Part shown: piece by piece, positions 38,800-51,707 of the stretch
How the letters are laid out: each line of letters opens with the position of its first letter
Numbering within the stretch: the stretch's first letter is position 1
Source: Mycogone perniciosa
Taxonomy: Eukaryota > Ascomycota > Sordariomycetes > Hypocreales > Hypocreaceae
Assembly (NCBI GenBank): GCA_025331125.1
Contig: JAOALB010000211.1
Location: forward strand, 1 to 64,000
Reading direction: 5' to 3'
Length of the DNA stretch: 64,000 bases
Program-made: the position numbers and the translations under genes
Notes under the pieces: model-generated
The model's input: only the letters and a program-made list of their open reading frames with translations
Databases searched by the model: none
Told to the model about the DNA's origin: nothing

Positions 38800-39250
38800 A
38801 CTAATAATAGAAATATTTAAAAATTATTTTAAAAGTATTTTATTATATTTTTTCAAGCTTTATTTTATAAAATACTATATATTAAATCACTATTAATATA
38901 TCTATAATAAAAGTAAAGTTATTTACTTTTACTTAAATAATAAAAAAGGCAATAAACTTATATTACCTTTTTTAAAAGATAAAATTTCACTTTAATATTA
39001 ATTAAAATATTAACTGTAATAATTAATTAACTATATATTTTATAACTAAGAAAAGTATATAAATTAATATTTACTTATATTATATTAATATATAAAATAT
39101 ATAGCTTTAGCTGAAATATTAAACAAGCTTATTCTGAATTTTTTATCTTTTTATTAACTTTATATTTACTAATAGGTCTATTAAAGCCTTTCTTTAACAG
39201 TACTTTAAATATTTTAAAGTACTATTAAATTTAATAGATATATAGCTATC
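38800..39250 (+). pseudogene. Copia B RNase H relic
   Basis: Frame carries a 'RNIQKLFQKYFIIFFQ'-like segment (with stops), a KAINLYYL segment and ends in 'YFKYFKVLLNLIDI', corresponding to the RNase H fold and the 'ADGLTK---F--F---L-L' tail of copia polyproteins. Stops and D-to-N changes make it non-functional. Confidence 0.55.
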
Positions 39251-40640
39251 AGAATAAAATATATAAAAATATAGGAAACTATTTAATTATAGCGTAAAAG
39301 CTATTTATTATAAAAGGTATACTTTATTACTGTAATAATTAATTACCTAAAGCTTTTTACTCCTTATACGTTTATATATAAAAGGCATTATTACTATAGC
39401 TATTTAAAATAGCTGCCTTTTTAATATAAATTAAATCCGCCTTTTTTAATAAATTAAATTAAAGGTATAATACCTTTTTATATTAAATTACTATTTAATT
39501 ATATTAGCCTATAAATATATAAAAAAAGAATATATATTTATTTAATGATTATCTTTATTAATAGCTTTAAAAAGCTAATATATAATTAATATCAATATTA
39601 TATAACTGTAAAGTATATAATTAATTAAAATAATATAATAAAAGTCAAAGAAAAATATATTAAAAAGTATATTAATAGTTATTGTTAAAATAAATAATAT
39701 ACTGCTAAAAGCAGGCAATAATAATATATTAAAAGAAATCTCTTTTACTAATAATTATTAATTTTAAATAACCTTTATAAAAAGGGGATAATAATATAAC
39801 AGTAAAGGTAATAATAGGAGTAAAGGTAAAAGTAAAAACTGCTATAGGAATAGCTACAGTAAAAGTAGTAATTAAAATAGCAGCAGTAATAATAAAAGCA
39901 GGGGCTAAAGCAGGAATAAAAGTAGTAATAAAAGCTGTAAAAGTAAAAGGAAAAGCTAATAAAGATACTGTAGCGCGCAGTTTAATAAAAGCTTCCTTGT
40001 AATTCCTAGTAAGCCTAAACTTTAAATAAAAAAGAGGCCGAGCAATTAAACTAATAAACGCAGCAATAAAAATTAAACTAGCTAAAGCAGGAGCTAGTAT
40101 AAAAATAGCAGCGAGTATAAGAGTAGCAGTAGGCATAGCTGCTTAAAGATAACTAATATTATAATAAACTACTTTTAAAAGGCAACTGCAACTACACTTA
40201 ATTAAAGAGGTATTTTTATTTTATAATTTTATTATTAATTAATAAAAGTATATTATAAAAAATATATATAAAAAGTATAATATTTATTAAAGCTATATTA
40301 ATACTGTTAATACTGCTATTATTAATAATAATAATAATATTAATAATTAAAAAAGAAAAGTAAAAAATAAAGCTAAAAGATAATTAATATATTTATTTTA
40401 ATTATTTAAAATTAATTTATTTATTTAAAAATTATTATTATTTAACTTCCTATTATTATAAATTAATAATAGCGATAGTATTTATATCCCTTTTGCCTTT
40501 AATAATAGAATATTAATATATATTTAGAATAAAGGAGCTTTTAATTAAATAAAAGAGGCTTTAAAAGCACAGCTAGACAGTTATAATACTATAAATAAAC
40601 TAGGATAGCAGTTAATAAAGTATTAGAAATAGCTTTATTA
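39250..40640 (+). pseudogene. Extra post-pol region of copia B with possible ORF
   Basis: About 1.4 kb lies between the RNase H tail and the polypurine tract. Plus-strand frame at 39785-40145 is rich in Val/Ala/Lys/Ile (for example VKVVIKIAAVIIKAGAKAG) and contains KDTVARSLIKASL. Near 40460-40650 the frame reads IYIPFAFNNRILIYI and KAQLDSYNTINKLG. The inverted copy keeps the same plus-sense frame (ADKDAAACSLVKASLQFLV and SYNIIDKLG). Conservation of frame in two copies supports a former coding region; no family recognised. The 135-codon minus-strand frame at 39729-40136 is the antisense of this tract. Confidence 0.45.
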
Positions 40641-40651
40641 ATTAAGGGGTA

Positions 40652-40926
40652 TACTAGGTTAGGTAAATTAAAGATTTACTACTTATTAGCGTTTATTAGC
40701 GCTAAAGAGCTTTTATTTACTTATATAGCAGATACCAGCTAATATATATATCGCGTAAGCGATATATTAGATTATATAGGCGCTTATAATATATATATTT
40801 TATATTTTCTTTTATATTAGCTATATATATATATAGCGAGGCTATTATACTATATTTATTACTAGAATTAAGCTTTATTCCCATTTTCTCTCTATACTCT
40901 ATATAGGTATACTGCGCTCCGCAATA
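40652..40926 (+). repeat. 3' LTR B of copia copy 1 (275 bp)
   Basis: Opens 'tactaggttagg' after the purine tract 'aaggggta' and ends 'ctccgcaata' (from CTCCGCGACA). Same length as the 5' LTR. Confidence 0.85.
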
Positions 40927-41400
40927 ATAATAATTATACTTTTTAATAAACTTTATTGTAAAATAATTTAAAGCTTTTACGGTAAAGAAATATAAATAAT
41001 ATTATATAATTAAATACTATATCCTTTAATTTATAATATAAAGAATATTTATAACTTTAAAATTTATATTATTATCATAATACTTAATATATAGTTTATA
41101 ATTATAGAAAAAAGTAAAAGGTTTATATTATAAAACTTTAAACTTTATAAAGATATAGTAATAGCCTTTTAAAATATAAAATGTATTAAAGTAATAGTAT
41201 TATAATACTTAAAATTAAAGTATATATTTTAAATTAAAGAAAAAGTATATTAATATTATAAACATTTATTTTTTACTTTCTATAATATTAATACCTTTTC
41301 GCTTAAAAAAGTAATTTATTATACTATAAAAGTTTATTTTTATATTATATTAATAAGATTAATCTTATTAAAAGATATATTACTTTGTATAATATATTTA
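40927..41400 (+). mobile_element. Ty3/gypsy family C copy 2, right part
   Basis: Continues the gypsy C sequence interrupted at 33671, matching 5355-5820 (shared 'aattatac.ctttaataaact' and 'cttattatactataaaa'). The match fades near 41395, before the RT active site, so this copy has lost its 3' part. Confidence 0.7.
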
Positions 41401-44199
41401 TTTATAAAAATATAACTTTAAATATAAAAAAGTAAAAAAAAGGTAACCTTTAAATAATATTATATTCAAAAGTATCATAAAATATTAAAATACCTTATAA
41501 ATTTTATATAGTTTTAGGCAATTAATATTATAGTAATATATTATTAGTTAATCCTTTATTATTTAATTTATTAAAGCAGGCTATTAACTGTTTTTTAATA
41601 TTATTAAATATTATAGTTTTTTCTTTAAACTTTCTTAATATTTGTTTTTTAATTCTATTTTACAGTTATTTCCCTTTTATTTCCTTTACTCTTCTTTTAA
41701 ATCATTTTATATTTACTTATAGTATAGCGCTTAATAGCCTTTTAAGTTATAGCTATTAGTATTTCTTTATAAACCTCTTAATTTTCTTTTTATTAATAAA
41801 GACTTCAAATTCTAACTTTATTCTTTTTCTTTTATATTCTTATATAAACTTTAAATCAAATACTGCTTATTCTTTTATCTAATAGTTATAATAGTTTAAT
41901 TACCTTTCCTATAATATTAAATATAACTTTTTAAGTTTACTTTTACTTCTTTTACTAATCTTTAAATTTAAAATCCACTTTACCATTTATTCCTTTCCTT
42001 ATTCTTTATTTTCCTTTACCTTTACTGCTTTAAATTAAAGTTTTAGCCATTTTATAGGTTTCAAGTAAATAATTAAAATAATTAAGTATTAAAAGTAACT
42101 TTTCAATTAAGTTAATAAATTAAATAGTTTACTTTTATTACTATTTAAAATAAACCAGCCGTTTATTTTTAAAGCTTTAAAACCTATAAATATAAAATAT
42201 AATATCCTCCTTTTCATTTTAATTATATTTAATCTCCCATCTTCAATTCTAAAAGATAATATGTTCTATTATACTACTTCTTTATAGATATTTATATATA
42301 AATAATATTTAATTTAACTTTCTTTCAAAAGATAATTTAATTAAATAGTTATCTTTAATCCTTTAAATAATATTATTTATTATTTATTTGTATTTTTATA
42401 AATAATTTACTTAATAATAATTTAATTATTATAATAAATAGATTATTAAAGGAAAATTAAATAACTATAATAGTATTTATTTAATATCTTTTTAAATATT
42501 TATAATAGAAAAATCGCAATATAACTTCTATAGCTTAATTTCTTTTTTTAAATAACCTATTAATTTATAGATATTATATAGTTAATATTAAAAGTTTAAA
42601 TCTATATACTTTCTAGAATATTTACTAGAACTTTAAAAGGAATTTACTTTTATAGTTAAATATAATTTATTAAAAGATATTTCAATATACTAATATTAGT
42701 TTTATATTAAGGGCTTTCCTTTAACTTTTAACAGTATATTTATAATCTTTAATATTAGTAGGAATACTTTTAAAACTTTATTAATTACTATTATTAAACT
42801 ATTAAAGTAACCCTTTAATAGGTGTAACTATATAGTAATCTTTATATTAACTATGAAAAGGCCTATTATAAAGTCTATTATAATAGTATAAAAGGGAATA
42901 TTTAAAAAATAGTATAAAAGGGAATATTTAAAAAAGGAGATAAAGATTATTTCTTCTAATAGCTTTTATGAGTTTATCTAGTTCTGCTTATATATATTAT
43001 AATTTACTATTTTTTCTATTAATCTCTTTTATAAATTTAAAGATTATAAAGTTTTTAATTAAGTTTTCCTATAGCTGTCTCTCTTTTAAGTAAAACTTTT
43101 AACTATATATATTATCTATAGGTTTATTAGGATAATCTTATAAAATATATAGTTATTATTACTTATTAAAGTCTTAAAGGTATAGTATACTATTTATATA
43201 AATAAAAGGTACACTTTCATTTTCCCTTTTTTGATTTAATTATTACATAATAAATCTTTATTTTAAGTCTATTATATAGAATAATTATGTCTTTACTTTT
43301 AACTGCAGTATAATATTAACTTTAATAAAAGTATATATATATTTATTAAGCGCTTTATCTTTTATATTCAATTAAATGTTTTAAGATTATTAATAAAGCC
43401 TTTTTTATAGCTTTCATTTACTAAAAACTGTAATATTATATTAATAATTAAATTTACTATTTTAAAAATATAATATATATTTAGGTTAAACTAGCTAAAC
43501 TATTATAATGTAATAATAAAGCAGTTATTTATTTGTATACTTTTAATAAATAGTGTTTGTTATTATATAATATTATAAGTTATAGTATAGTTAATTAAAA
43601 CTACTATAAACTTTACTTTAATTAAAGTTATTATAGTTTTAATTTTCTTAATTACTTAAATAAATCCTATTACTTTAAGTTTTATAAGTTAGTATTATAG
43701 TTTACTTCCTTTTAATATTTAACGTTAAAATAAAATAGATTTTACTGTTAAGGCAGGAATTTATTTATTACAGTTTTACTAAATTCCCTCTTTAAAGTAA
43801 AATACTATTACTTTACTACCTTTTTCTTTTTAATATATTAAATTGAATAAATAAATTCTATTTATATTAAAATAATATTATATTTTTATATCCGCTAACA
43901 CTTTAATTATATTTTAAAAAACAGCTATTTTTCTATTAATTAAAGTAAAGTGTATCCTTTATATAAAATATCTTTTTACTTTTCCTTTAAAAGGTTTAGC
44001 TTTATTCTTTTTAGTTAAAAATAGCTATATTTTCCTATTTTATAGCAGTGTAAGTTTTAATCTAAATTAAAAAAATAAGTAATAAAGCTATTTAAGTATA
44101 TTAATTTAAATTTCCAGCTTTTATAAAAAATAACTAGGAATTTTATTTTTTAAAATACTATTACTTTTTCTTTAATATTTATTCACTTTATTCTCTTTA

Positions 44200-44362
44200 C
44201 TAAAAATCTAAAAAGGTATATTAATAAATATATTAAAAATGATTGTATTAAAGATAATAAAATATTCCGTTTAAAGACTAATTAAAATATTTCTTTAACG
44301 TGTATTAAATACTTTTTTAATATATTCAAATATATTACAATATTATTAATAAAACCTATAGT
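44200..44362 (-). pseudogene. Gypsy D reverse-transcriptase relic
   Basis: GFINNIVIYL for GFIDDIVIYS, followed by a helix and KRNILLSL. Both catalytic Asp are read as Asn. The residues differ from the RT relics at 5889 and 21831, so this is a third gypsy lineage. Confidence 0.72.
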
Positions 44363-47300
44363 AAAATCTTAATACAATTAAAAATCTTTATTTATAAACC
44401 TTTATATATAAATTAAAGAGTTTTCAATTTTATTAAAATAACCTTTAATCTTTCTATACCTTTATAGTTTACTACTATAAACTAGTTTTAATATTTAAGC
44501 TTTACAGGGAATTGATAGAAAAAAGACTTTGCGTTAATTATATCAATATATTACTTCCCTTTAACTTTACAAGAATATTTTACTACTTTAATTTTAAATA
44601 TATATCTAAAATAATTATATTATTTAATACTTTTAAATCAATTATAATTTCTTTTTTTTACTATTATTAATTATTCTTTAAACTATAAACATTAAACTAA
44701 TAAAAGGTATTAATCTAATTATTTATTTCTTATAGCTTTAATTATAAAGTGTATTAAAACTTATATTTAATAGATTTTCATTCTTTTCGCTTAAAACGTA
44801 AAGTCATTATTAACCTTTATTATTTTATTAATTATTAACCAGCAGGATCTTTATATATTTAATAAAACTTATGTTAATGCTTTTAATATCCTTTCATAAA
44901 TTGAAAAGGGCTTTTACTAAACTTTTAATTTAATAAATTGGATTTTTATGTTTTATATTAATATATACTGTATCTTTAATTTATACCTTTTAAAATATTA
45001 CTAGGTATATTTATCTTTAGCTTAAAATATAGCTTTATAAATTCTTTTTATAATAAAGGTTTAGCTTTTTTCTATCTATTCAAAGGTTTTCAAAGTACCT
45101 TCTAGTTACTTTCCTTTTAATTATATAATTAATAATAAAAGACTTGAATTCTTTTTATTTACATTATATATTAAATACTTTTAAATTATATTATTATTAG
45201 TTTGAATCAATATTCCTATTACTTTTTACTTTCTTTTTAATTTTAACTCTTTAATTTATAATACCTATTAGGATTTATAAGCTATTATATATTATAATTA
45301 ATATATAGCTATAGAAGTTTAAAATATTTAGATTATATAAATTATTCAACTTTTAATTAAATAATACCTTAACTATAATATATTCTATAATCTATACTAT
45401 TATTTATAGTTTTATTATATAAAAGTTTTAAAGATAAATCTAGGAATAAACACTATAAATTTAAGTTATCTTTTTATATATAACTCTTTAATACTATTCA
45501 ATTTAATAGTCTTTAATCGATTTATTTGAATATTAATAAAAAAAAGTAATATTCTTTTACTTAATTTTAATTTAATTACTTTTAAGTTAATATAAATGAA
45601 CTTGCTTTCTTTTAATTTAATATATTTATAAATATTTATTTTAATATATATATAAGTTATTAGTCTATTTAGGCTAGCTTATATATGAATAGGTTTTATG
45701 TTAATGATTATAATAGTTGTTTATAATCCTTAATATACTGCTTATACCTTTTATATTATATTATATCCTCTTTTACTAGTATGTATTTATAGTTTTTCTT
45801 TCTTTAAAAAAGTTTCTTTATACTATTTATATACCTCTTTATTTAGTCTGTTATCTTTCATATTTAAAATAAAGAAAATACATTTTAAATTACTTTTTTA
45901 ATTAATATTACTTTTAAATTCTTTCAAGTTTAATTAACTTAAATCTTCCTTTTTATTTCTATTATTAATTACTATTAAAAGCGCCATTTTCTTAATATAA
46001 AACATTTCCTTTTTTAATAAAGTATAGTTTTTATTAAAGTTAAGCTATATATTTAAAAGGTTTACTGCCTTTTTTCTTTATAGGCGTTTATTAATAGCCT
46101 AGTTTACTTTACTTTACTATAGTAAAAGGAGTAGTCTATATTAATTTAAAGTATTTACTATTAATATTTATTTTATTTACTTAATAAATAACTTTCTTTT
46201 TACTTATAGTTTAGTTTCTTTAATTATTAACTTAGCTGTTAATAAAGCTATTACTCTATTTTTATATTACTATAGTTACTAAGACTTTAATTAATATAAA
46301 GTCTTTTATATAAAGCTTTTCTTGCTTTTATATATATATTTTACTTTAGTTTTTAGAATTTCTATTATATATTTATTTATTTATATATTAATATCTTTCA
46401 CTAAAAATAGCTTTTAAACCCTTTTTTAAAGAAAGTAACTTAACCTTTAAAAAGTAATTACTAATAAATATATAGTTTAATATCTAGCTATTTTAGCTTT
46501 CCTTTTAAGCTTAAAGATCTAGTATTTAATATTAACTCTTTTTATTATATTTTAAATAATAAAAGTTCCTTTTTTAAGGCTAATAAAGCTATTTTAATAT
46601 ATATTATATATTGTTTATTTAAAATATTATATTATATTTATAGTTTACCTTTTAATTTATATAATTATACCTTTATTCTGTTATTAATATCTTTGAAATA
46701 TTAATTCAACGCTGCGCTTACTAATAATATTAAAATAAATGTAGGTAAAACCTTTACATATCTTTAGCTTTTAAATTTATATTATTTCAATATATTAATA
46801 AATCTTTGACTTTTCTTTATATTAATATTTCTGCGTCTCTTTTAATATTATTAAAAATAATTTTAAATAAACTTATAAAGTTAAACTTATTTACTCTTTT
46901 TAAATAAAACTATATTTACTTAAACTTATTTATTTTTATTTATTTTAAAGAAGGGCTAAAGATATTTATAAAGTTAACTTTAAGGTTAAGCAGCAGTTAA
47001 TATAGGTTATAGTTTCTATTATATATAAAGATAGCCCTTAACTATTTTTTAAATTTTATTATAGCGTCTTATATTCTTTAAATAATATATATCTAAAGTC
47101 TCCCTATTATTTATTATATTACATTGAAGGGGTAAAGTACTTTTATAAAATATATATATCTTTTAATAAAGTAGTGTATTACTTAATAGTTTAAATAATC
47201 TTTTTAATAAAAGGCTGGGCAGTTTAACTCTAATTATTGAATTCCTCTTTAATTATATTTCTTTAAATATTTATAAAAAAATGCTAAAGTTTATTTAATC

Positions 47301-48041
47301 TTTTATTTTAATAATTAAACAGGTTAGATTTATAGTTATAAATATAGTAAAAGAGTTAATAAATATACTAAGCTTATTTAAGTATATATATATTAACTTT
47401 TTAATTATTAAAAAGAACTTAAATAATAAAAGGAAAATATTAAATATAAATTTATTTTTCTGTTATAGTTTACTATTTTTAAATCTATACTTTATATTTA
47501 TATAAAGTACTGCTTTTAGCTTTGTAAACAGCTTTTTTATAAATATAGCTTTATTTCTAATAATTCTAATTTTAAATATTTAATAAAATAACTTACTCCT
47601 CTCTTTAATATATTAATTACTTTTTATTTAATCTTTTTAAAATACTTAAAAGTTATAGAAACCTATATACTATAATAATAGTATATAAATCCTTTAATTT
47701 ATATTTTAGTTTAAGTTAACTTTTAAAAAAATGTAATTCTTTTCTAATAATACATTATAACAAGTCCTTTTCACTTTCTATCTCTTTATTTATTTTTTAA
47801 TTTTTCAAGTTATATTAATAAAATTTACTTTTTTACTTTTTTAAAGTTTTTATTATATATTTATAAAGTCTGTCTTTAAATTAAATATTAATAGTTAAGG
47901 CTATTTTAATTTATATACGCTTTATATAGGTAGGTTATTATATAATTAAATATTTTAAAGTAATAGGTTATATAGGCTTTATACTATTAGATTACTATAT
48001 AGTTAAATGCTATAAATATTACTACTATATAATATATAATA

Positions 48042-48270
48042 AAATGAAAAAGTAAAAATAAATGCCTTTATCCCCTTTTTTTCCCTTTCTTTTTATATAG
48101 TCCTTTAAGGGAGTTATTAGGGAAATGTCTAGGAAGTCTATTTCTTAAAGATTTCTTAGGAAGACTTAAGGAAATATTTATATAATCGTTACTCCTTTAT
48201 TTCCTTACCATTTCCTAGTTATAGCGCTAGCTATATTAATATTATATATTATATCCCTTCATAGTTAAAG
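48042..48270 (-). repeat. LTR D, better preserved copy
   Basis: Reverse complement contains GGACTATATAAAAAGAAAG, a TATA box in LTR position, and 'agcgctataactaggaaat'. It matches 32088-32255. Exact ends not fixed. Confidence 0.6.
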
Positions 48271-48279
48271 TACTATTAT

Positions 48280-50640
48280 ATATATATTTCAATTATATAT
48301 ATTTTTAAATCTTTAAAATTTAATAAAGACATAGTATAAATAGTTTAAAGGGATAACTTTTAAATAGTATATTATAGCTATATTATTCAAGTAAATAATA
48401 ATATCCTTTTTATTATTGTTATTAATTAAAGTAGCTTTAAGTCCTTTTAATACTTTAATTGCTTTACTATTAAATACCTTTACTAAATTAAGTTAACTAT
48501 ATTTATTTTTAATTTCTTTATTATTTTATAATATTATAAGGTTATAGCCTATCACTTTTATAATATAATATAAGCTATTTATAAATACTATAGTATTTTA
48601 AAAGGCTATTATAACTACTTAATTATTAAATTCTTTAATAGCTTTTACTTTACTATTTAGGAAAAAGGTTTAAAGTTTAGTTAATTTAAAGAAAAAGGAT
48701 AGTTTTAGGCAGCTTTTTATAAATTATATAATTTACTATAGCTTTATTATTAGTAATATAGTAGTTTATTTATATAAGCTTTAATTAAAGTAGGTTTTAT
48801 GAATTAATAGGTATTGATTATTTAATAATAATAGTTCAACTATAAATTAAAGCTTTTAGGTATTAAAAAGTAATATTATGGAAGGGATTTTATTTCTTTT
48901 ATATAAAATTAATATAAAAGCTATCTCTTATATTAAAAGGATTATTTATATGGTTATTTTAAAACTTAAACTTTTATAATTAAACGGTTATTGCATTTTA
49001 TATACCTTTAAGCCTTTATATTATACTTTTACTTTATATTAAAGTATTAACTTAATATATATATAAACCGTTTAGTATATAAACTATAATATAGCTCTTT
49101 ATATAAAGTTTAAAATACTATAAAGTATATTTATTATTATATAGGCTTTTATAGCCTTTTCTTTAATATATATCTTAAAATTAAACTTTTAATTAAAGAC
49201 AATATTAAGTTATTTAATTATACCCCTTTTAAAGGTAATCTTTTTTATATTATTATATATTACTAATAAATTATTTTAAGTATAATATTTCAAAAGATAT
49301 ATAACCTTTATTTTATTAAACTCAAATAATCTTATTTTATTATTATTTTATTATTTAAGCTATTAAAAAGTAATTATTATTTAAGCTATTATTTAATTAA
49401 AAGTATTATTAATTAAAAAAAATACTATATTATTTATATAACTAAACCTTTATAGTTTATTCATAACAGATTATTAAATTACTATTATATAAAGTTAATT
49501 AAAGGCAGTAAATAGGTAATATATTAAAGCTATATAAAGGAAAAAAATCTATTAAAGATATTAATAATCCTTAAAAAAGATTATAGCTTAAAAGAAATAA
49601 GTAAATTATTATTCTTTATAATTTTATTTATACTTTATAGTTTATTATAAAAAAAGCGTTTATTAAACTATATTATTAAATTAACTTTATTCTTATAGTA
49701 AAAGTATTAATTTATTAGTAAAGACTATATTAAAGGCCCTTTAAATATTAATTATAACTGAAATAGCTACTGTATTATTATAAAAAGCTAGTTTAATTTT
49801 ATAAATTACAATTATAATTAAATTAATCTTAAATCTTTTGAAAAAGGCGCTAGCTTATTTAAAATATAATACCTGCTATTTAATTATAGTATATATTATC
49901 CTTTATATAATAAAATATTTAAGTCTTTTAGTTAAGTATAAAAAGAAAGAGATTAGCCTTTAAGCCTTTAAAAATAAAAGGTCTTTTTTCTTTAACTTAA
50001 AGATTATTACTATTTTAATTCGTTTAAAAGCTAATAAATAATATTTAATTTTAAAGTGAATTTTATAAGAAAAGTAAATATACTCTTTAATTATTAGTTA
50101 ATAAAAATATAAACGGTTTACTATAATATTATTAATATTTTAAGATATATTTCCTATATATATTATAGCTACTATTACTTTTTTTAATAAAACTATTATT
50201 AAAAGTATAATTTAATATTATTAATTAATTAGGATTTATAGGTCTTTAATATTATTAGCTGCTATATATCTTTTAAGTATAGTCTTATAAAGGGCAGTAG
50301 CCCTTTTTTCTTAAAAGGTAAACACTTAATTATTTATTTATAGTAGCAGTAATTAAAAGATTAATCCTGGCCTAGCCTAGCAAGCTATATAAAAGATATC
50401 TTTACTTTCTTTAGCTGTGCCGATTATATCTTGCTAGTATACCTTTTTAATATTCTTTACTGTTTTCTTAAAGGTCTTTTAAGCGTTATAGAGATAGGTG
50501 TTTAGCGGCGTAGCTGCTATTTTCTTGGCTGTTAGGAAAGCCCGGTAGCTCTTCTCGCACTCGGCTCCCTACTATAGTTTAAGAGGTAGCTGACCTAGTG
50601 GTCGGCTTATTGTCTTTGCAGACATAAAGGTATTAACTAT
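48280..50640 (-). mobile_element. Tad-like LINE, RIPed relic
   Basis: Minus strand. At about 50600-50340 the frame reads AECEKSYRAFLTAKKIAATP, LNTYLYNA-stop-KTFKKTV and DIIGTAKESKD, the segment between endonuclease and RT in Tad elements. At about 49180-48900 it reads KFNFKIYIKEKAIKA, then IINILYSILN and KSLSFKITIQIIL-IQEIA, matching the C-terminal RT 'LNFK-H----KA' and 'LQN-ALRKI---T-P-ALE-EA' blocks. Stops are at Trp and Gln codons. The RT active site in between is too eroded to read. Confidence 0.7.
50345..50635 (-). pseudogene. Weakly RIPed window of the LINE
   Basis: GC content is visibly higher than in the rest of the LINE, with TGCGAG, GGAGCCGAG and many GC-rich codons kept. The coding frame is recognisable with only four stops over about 80 codons. 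It shows RIP acted unevenly along one element. Confidence 0.6.
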
Positions 50641-50913
50641 ATAGTTATATATTATTATAGGTTAAACCTAATAAAGAAGGACCTTAGCTATATTAAGACT
50701 AGTATTATAATTCCTTATATTTCCTAGATTAATTAATATAGATATATATATATATCAAGTATAATATATAAGCTTTAGGCCTATATGTATATATATATAC
50801 TACTACTTTATAAATTAATATATATAGCTAAACAATCCCCCTTTTTTATTCCGTTACTCTTTAAATTTAAATAAATAATTTTATAGTACTTTATTATTAA
50901 CTATTATAAAAGG
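50641..50913. other. RIPed AT-rich DNA, no gene
   Basis: May contain the eroded endonuclease part of the LINE; no motif was readable. 'tatatatat' runs occur at 50735-50760 and 50790-50800. Confidence 0.4.
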
Positions 50914-50989
50914 TGTCAGACCACAAATCCTGCAAAAGTAAAGCTCTACACAATCTGCATGGATAAGTGACCTTATATGCTATGTGACA
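50914..50989 (+). mobile_element. 76-bp LTR-like insertion with target duplication
   Basis: Runs from TGTCAGACCACAAATCC to CTATGTGACA, with terminal inverted TGTCA/TGACA. The five bases AAAGG flank it on both sides (50909-50913 and 50990-50994). It is full of CA and TG and so un-RIPed, unlike everything around it. TG...CA ends plus a 5-bp duplication are the marks of LTR-element integration, so this is best read as a very short solo LTR. Strand is arbitrary. Confidence 0.75.
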
Positions 50990-50994
50990 AAAGG

Positions 50995-51441
50995 CTATAT
51001 TTATTGTATATTCAAGACTTAATTCTATTAATTTTATTAGTTCTTTATATATATTAAAATAATTAACTTTATTAATAATAATAACTTTAACTTTTATAAA
51101 AAGTAAATTATTATTATTAATTAATTAATGTACTTAATTATAAAGTAAATAAATACTATTATATAAGCATTTAATATTAAAAGAAATAAAATAAAAGAAA
51201 TACAGCCTCCTTTATAAATTAATATAATATATTAAAAAAATAAAAACCTTTTTTTAACTATTTCAACCTTTTAAAGAAATAAAGTTAATATATAGTTTTT
51301 TAAGTGCAGTAAATATATAACAAAATAACTTTTAATAAATACCTTTATATAAATAACAGAGATCTTTAATATTTTATTAATACCTACTTTAAAATTAAGC
51401 TTTAATAAATAATAGCTATCTATTACTTTTTAAATAGGCAA
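50995..51441. other. RIPed AT-rich DNA, no gene
   Basis: No frame, domain or repeat end recognised. Confidence 0.5.
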
Positions 51442-51446
51442 GGAGG

Positions 51447-51535
51447 TAATATATAATAGGGTGGAATAGGGAGAATGGAGGATAAAAAGGGAAGGAAAGG
51501 AAAGGAAAGGGAAGGGTATACTTTTATGTATATTA
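51447..51535 (-). repeat. 3' LTR of TRIM-like element (89 bp)
   Basis: Contains the purine run 'gggaaggaaagg' repeats and 'tatacttttat'. Its outer end is RIPed from TG to TA relative to the other copy. Confidence 0.85.
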
Positions 51536-51707
51536 AATGCCCCCCCTAGAAAAGAAAACTAACCCAACCTCGGGTTATCCCTACGCTATTAAACAACCCG
51601 AACAATATAATTATTAACCCCCTCATTCAATAGCCGGCTTAGTGGTTCGAAGCTATATTGATCGATATGCCGCTTTGTGTAGCCGGCTTGCCATTGGGCT
51701 AGGCTAT

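Larger units (their letters stand above)
33672..40926 (+). mobile_element. Complete Ty1/copia retrotransposon, family B copy 1 (7255 bp)
   Basis: Two 275-bp LTRs, target duplication ATAAT at 33667-33671 and 40927-40931, and a half-iMet primer site at 33947. Domain order is copia: integrase ('NSALKRAG' near 36365), RT ('KALYRLKDSLKL' near 38110 and 'FYINNILII' near 38275), RNase H to about 39240. About 1.4 kb of extra sequence precedes the 3' LTR. RIP has introduced stops throughout and changed YVDD to YINN. It sits inside gypsy C copy 2 and is therefore younger than it. Confidence 0.88.
41400..48270 (-). mobile_element. Ty3/gypsy retrotransposon, family D (RIPed)
   Basis: T-rich plus strand, coding on the minus strand. 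From 44362 downward the reverse complement reads TIGFINNIVIYLNILKKYLI, then HVKEIF-stop-LVFKRNILLSL. This is the RT core of a gypsy clade with FIDDIVIYSDTLEEH and 'L-FAKRNI-LSP--SF'. The right end carries LTR D (5' LTR for this strand). No matching LTR is visible at the left edge, which is set by the end of gypsy C. Confidence 0.65.

Noticed and set aside
39729..40136. 135-codon minus-strand frame resembling a membrane protein
   Set aside because: Antisense to the post-pol tract of copia B; the inverted copy does not keep it open, while the sense frame is recognisable in both copies.
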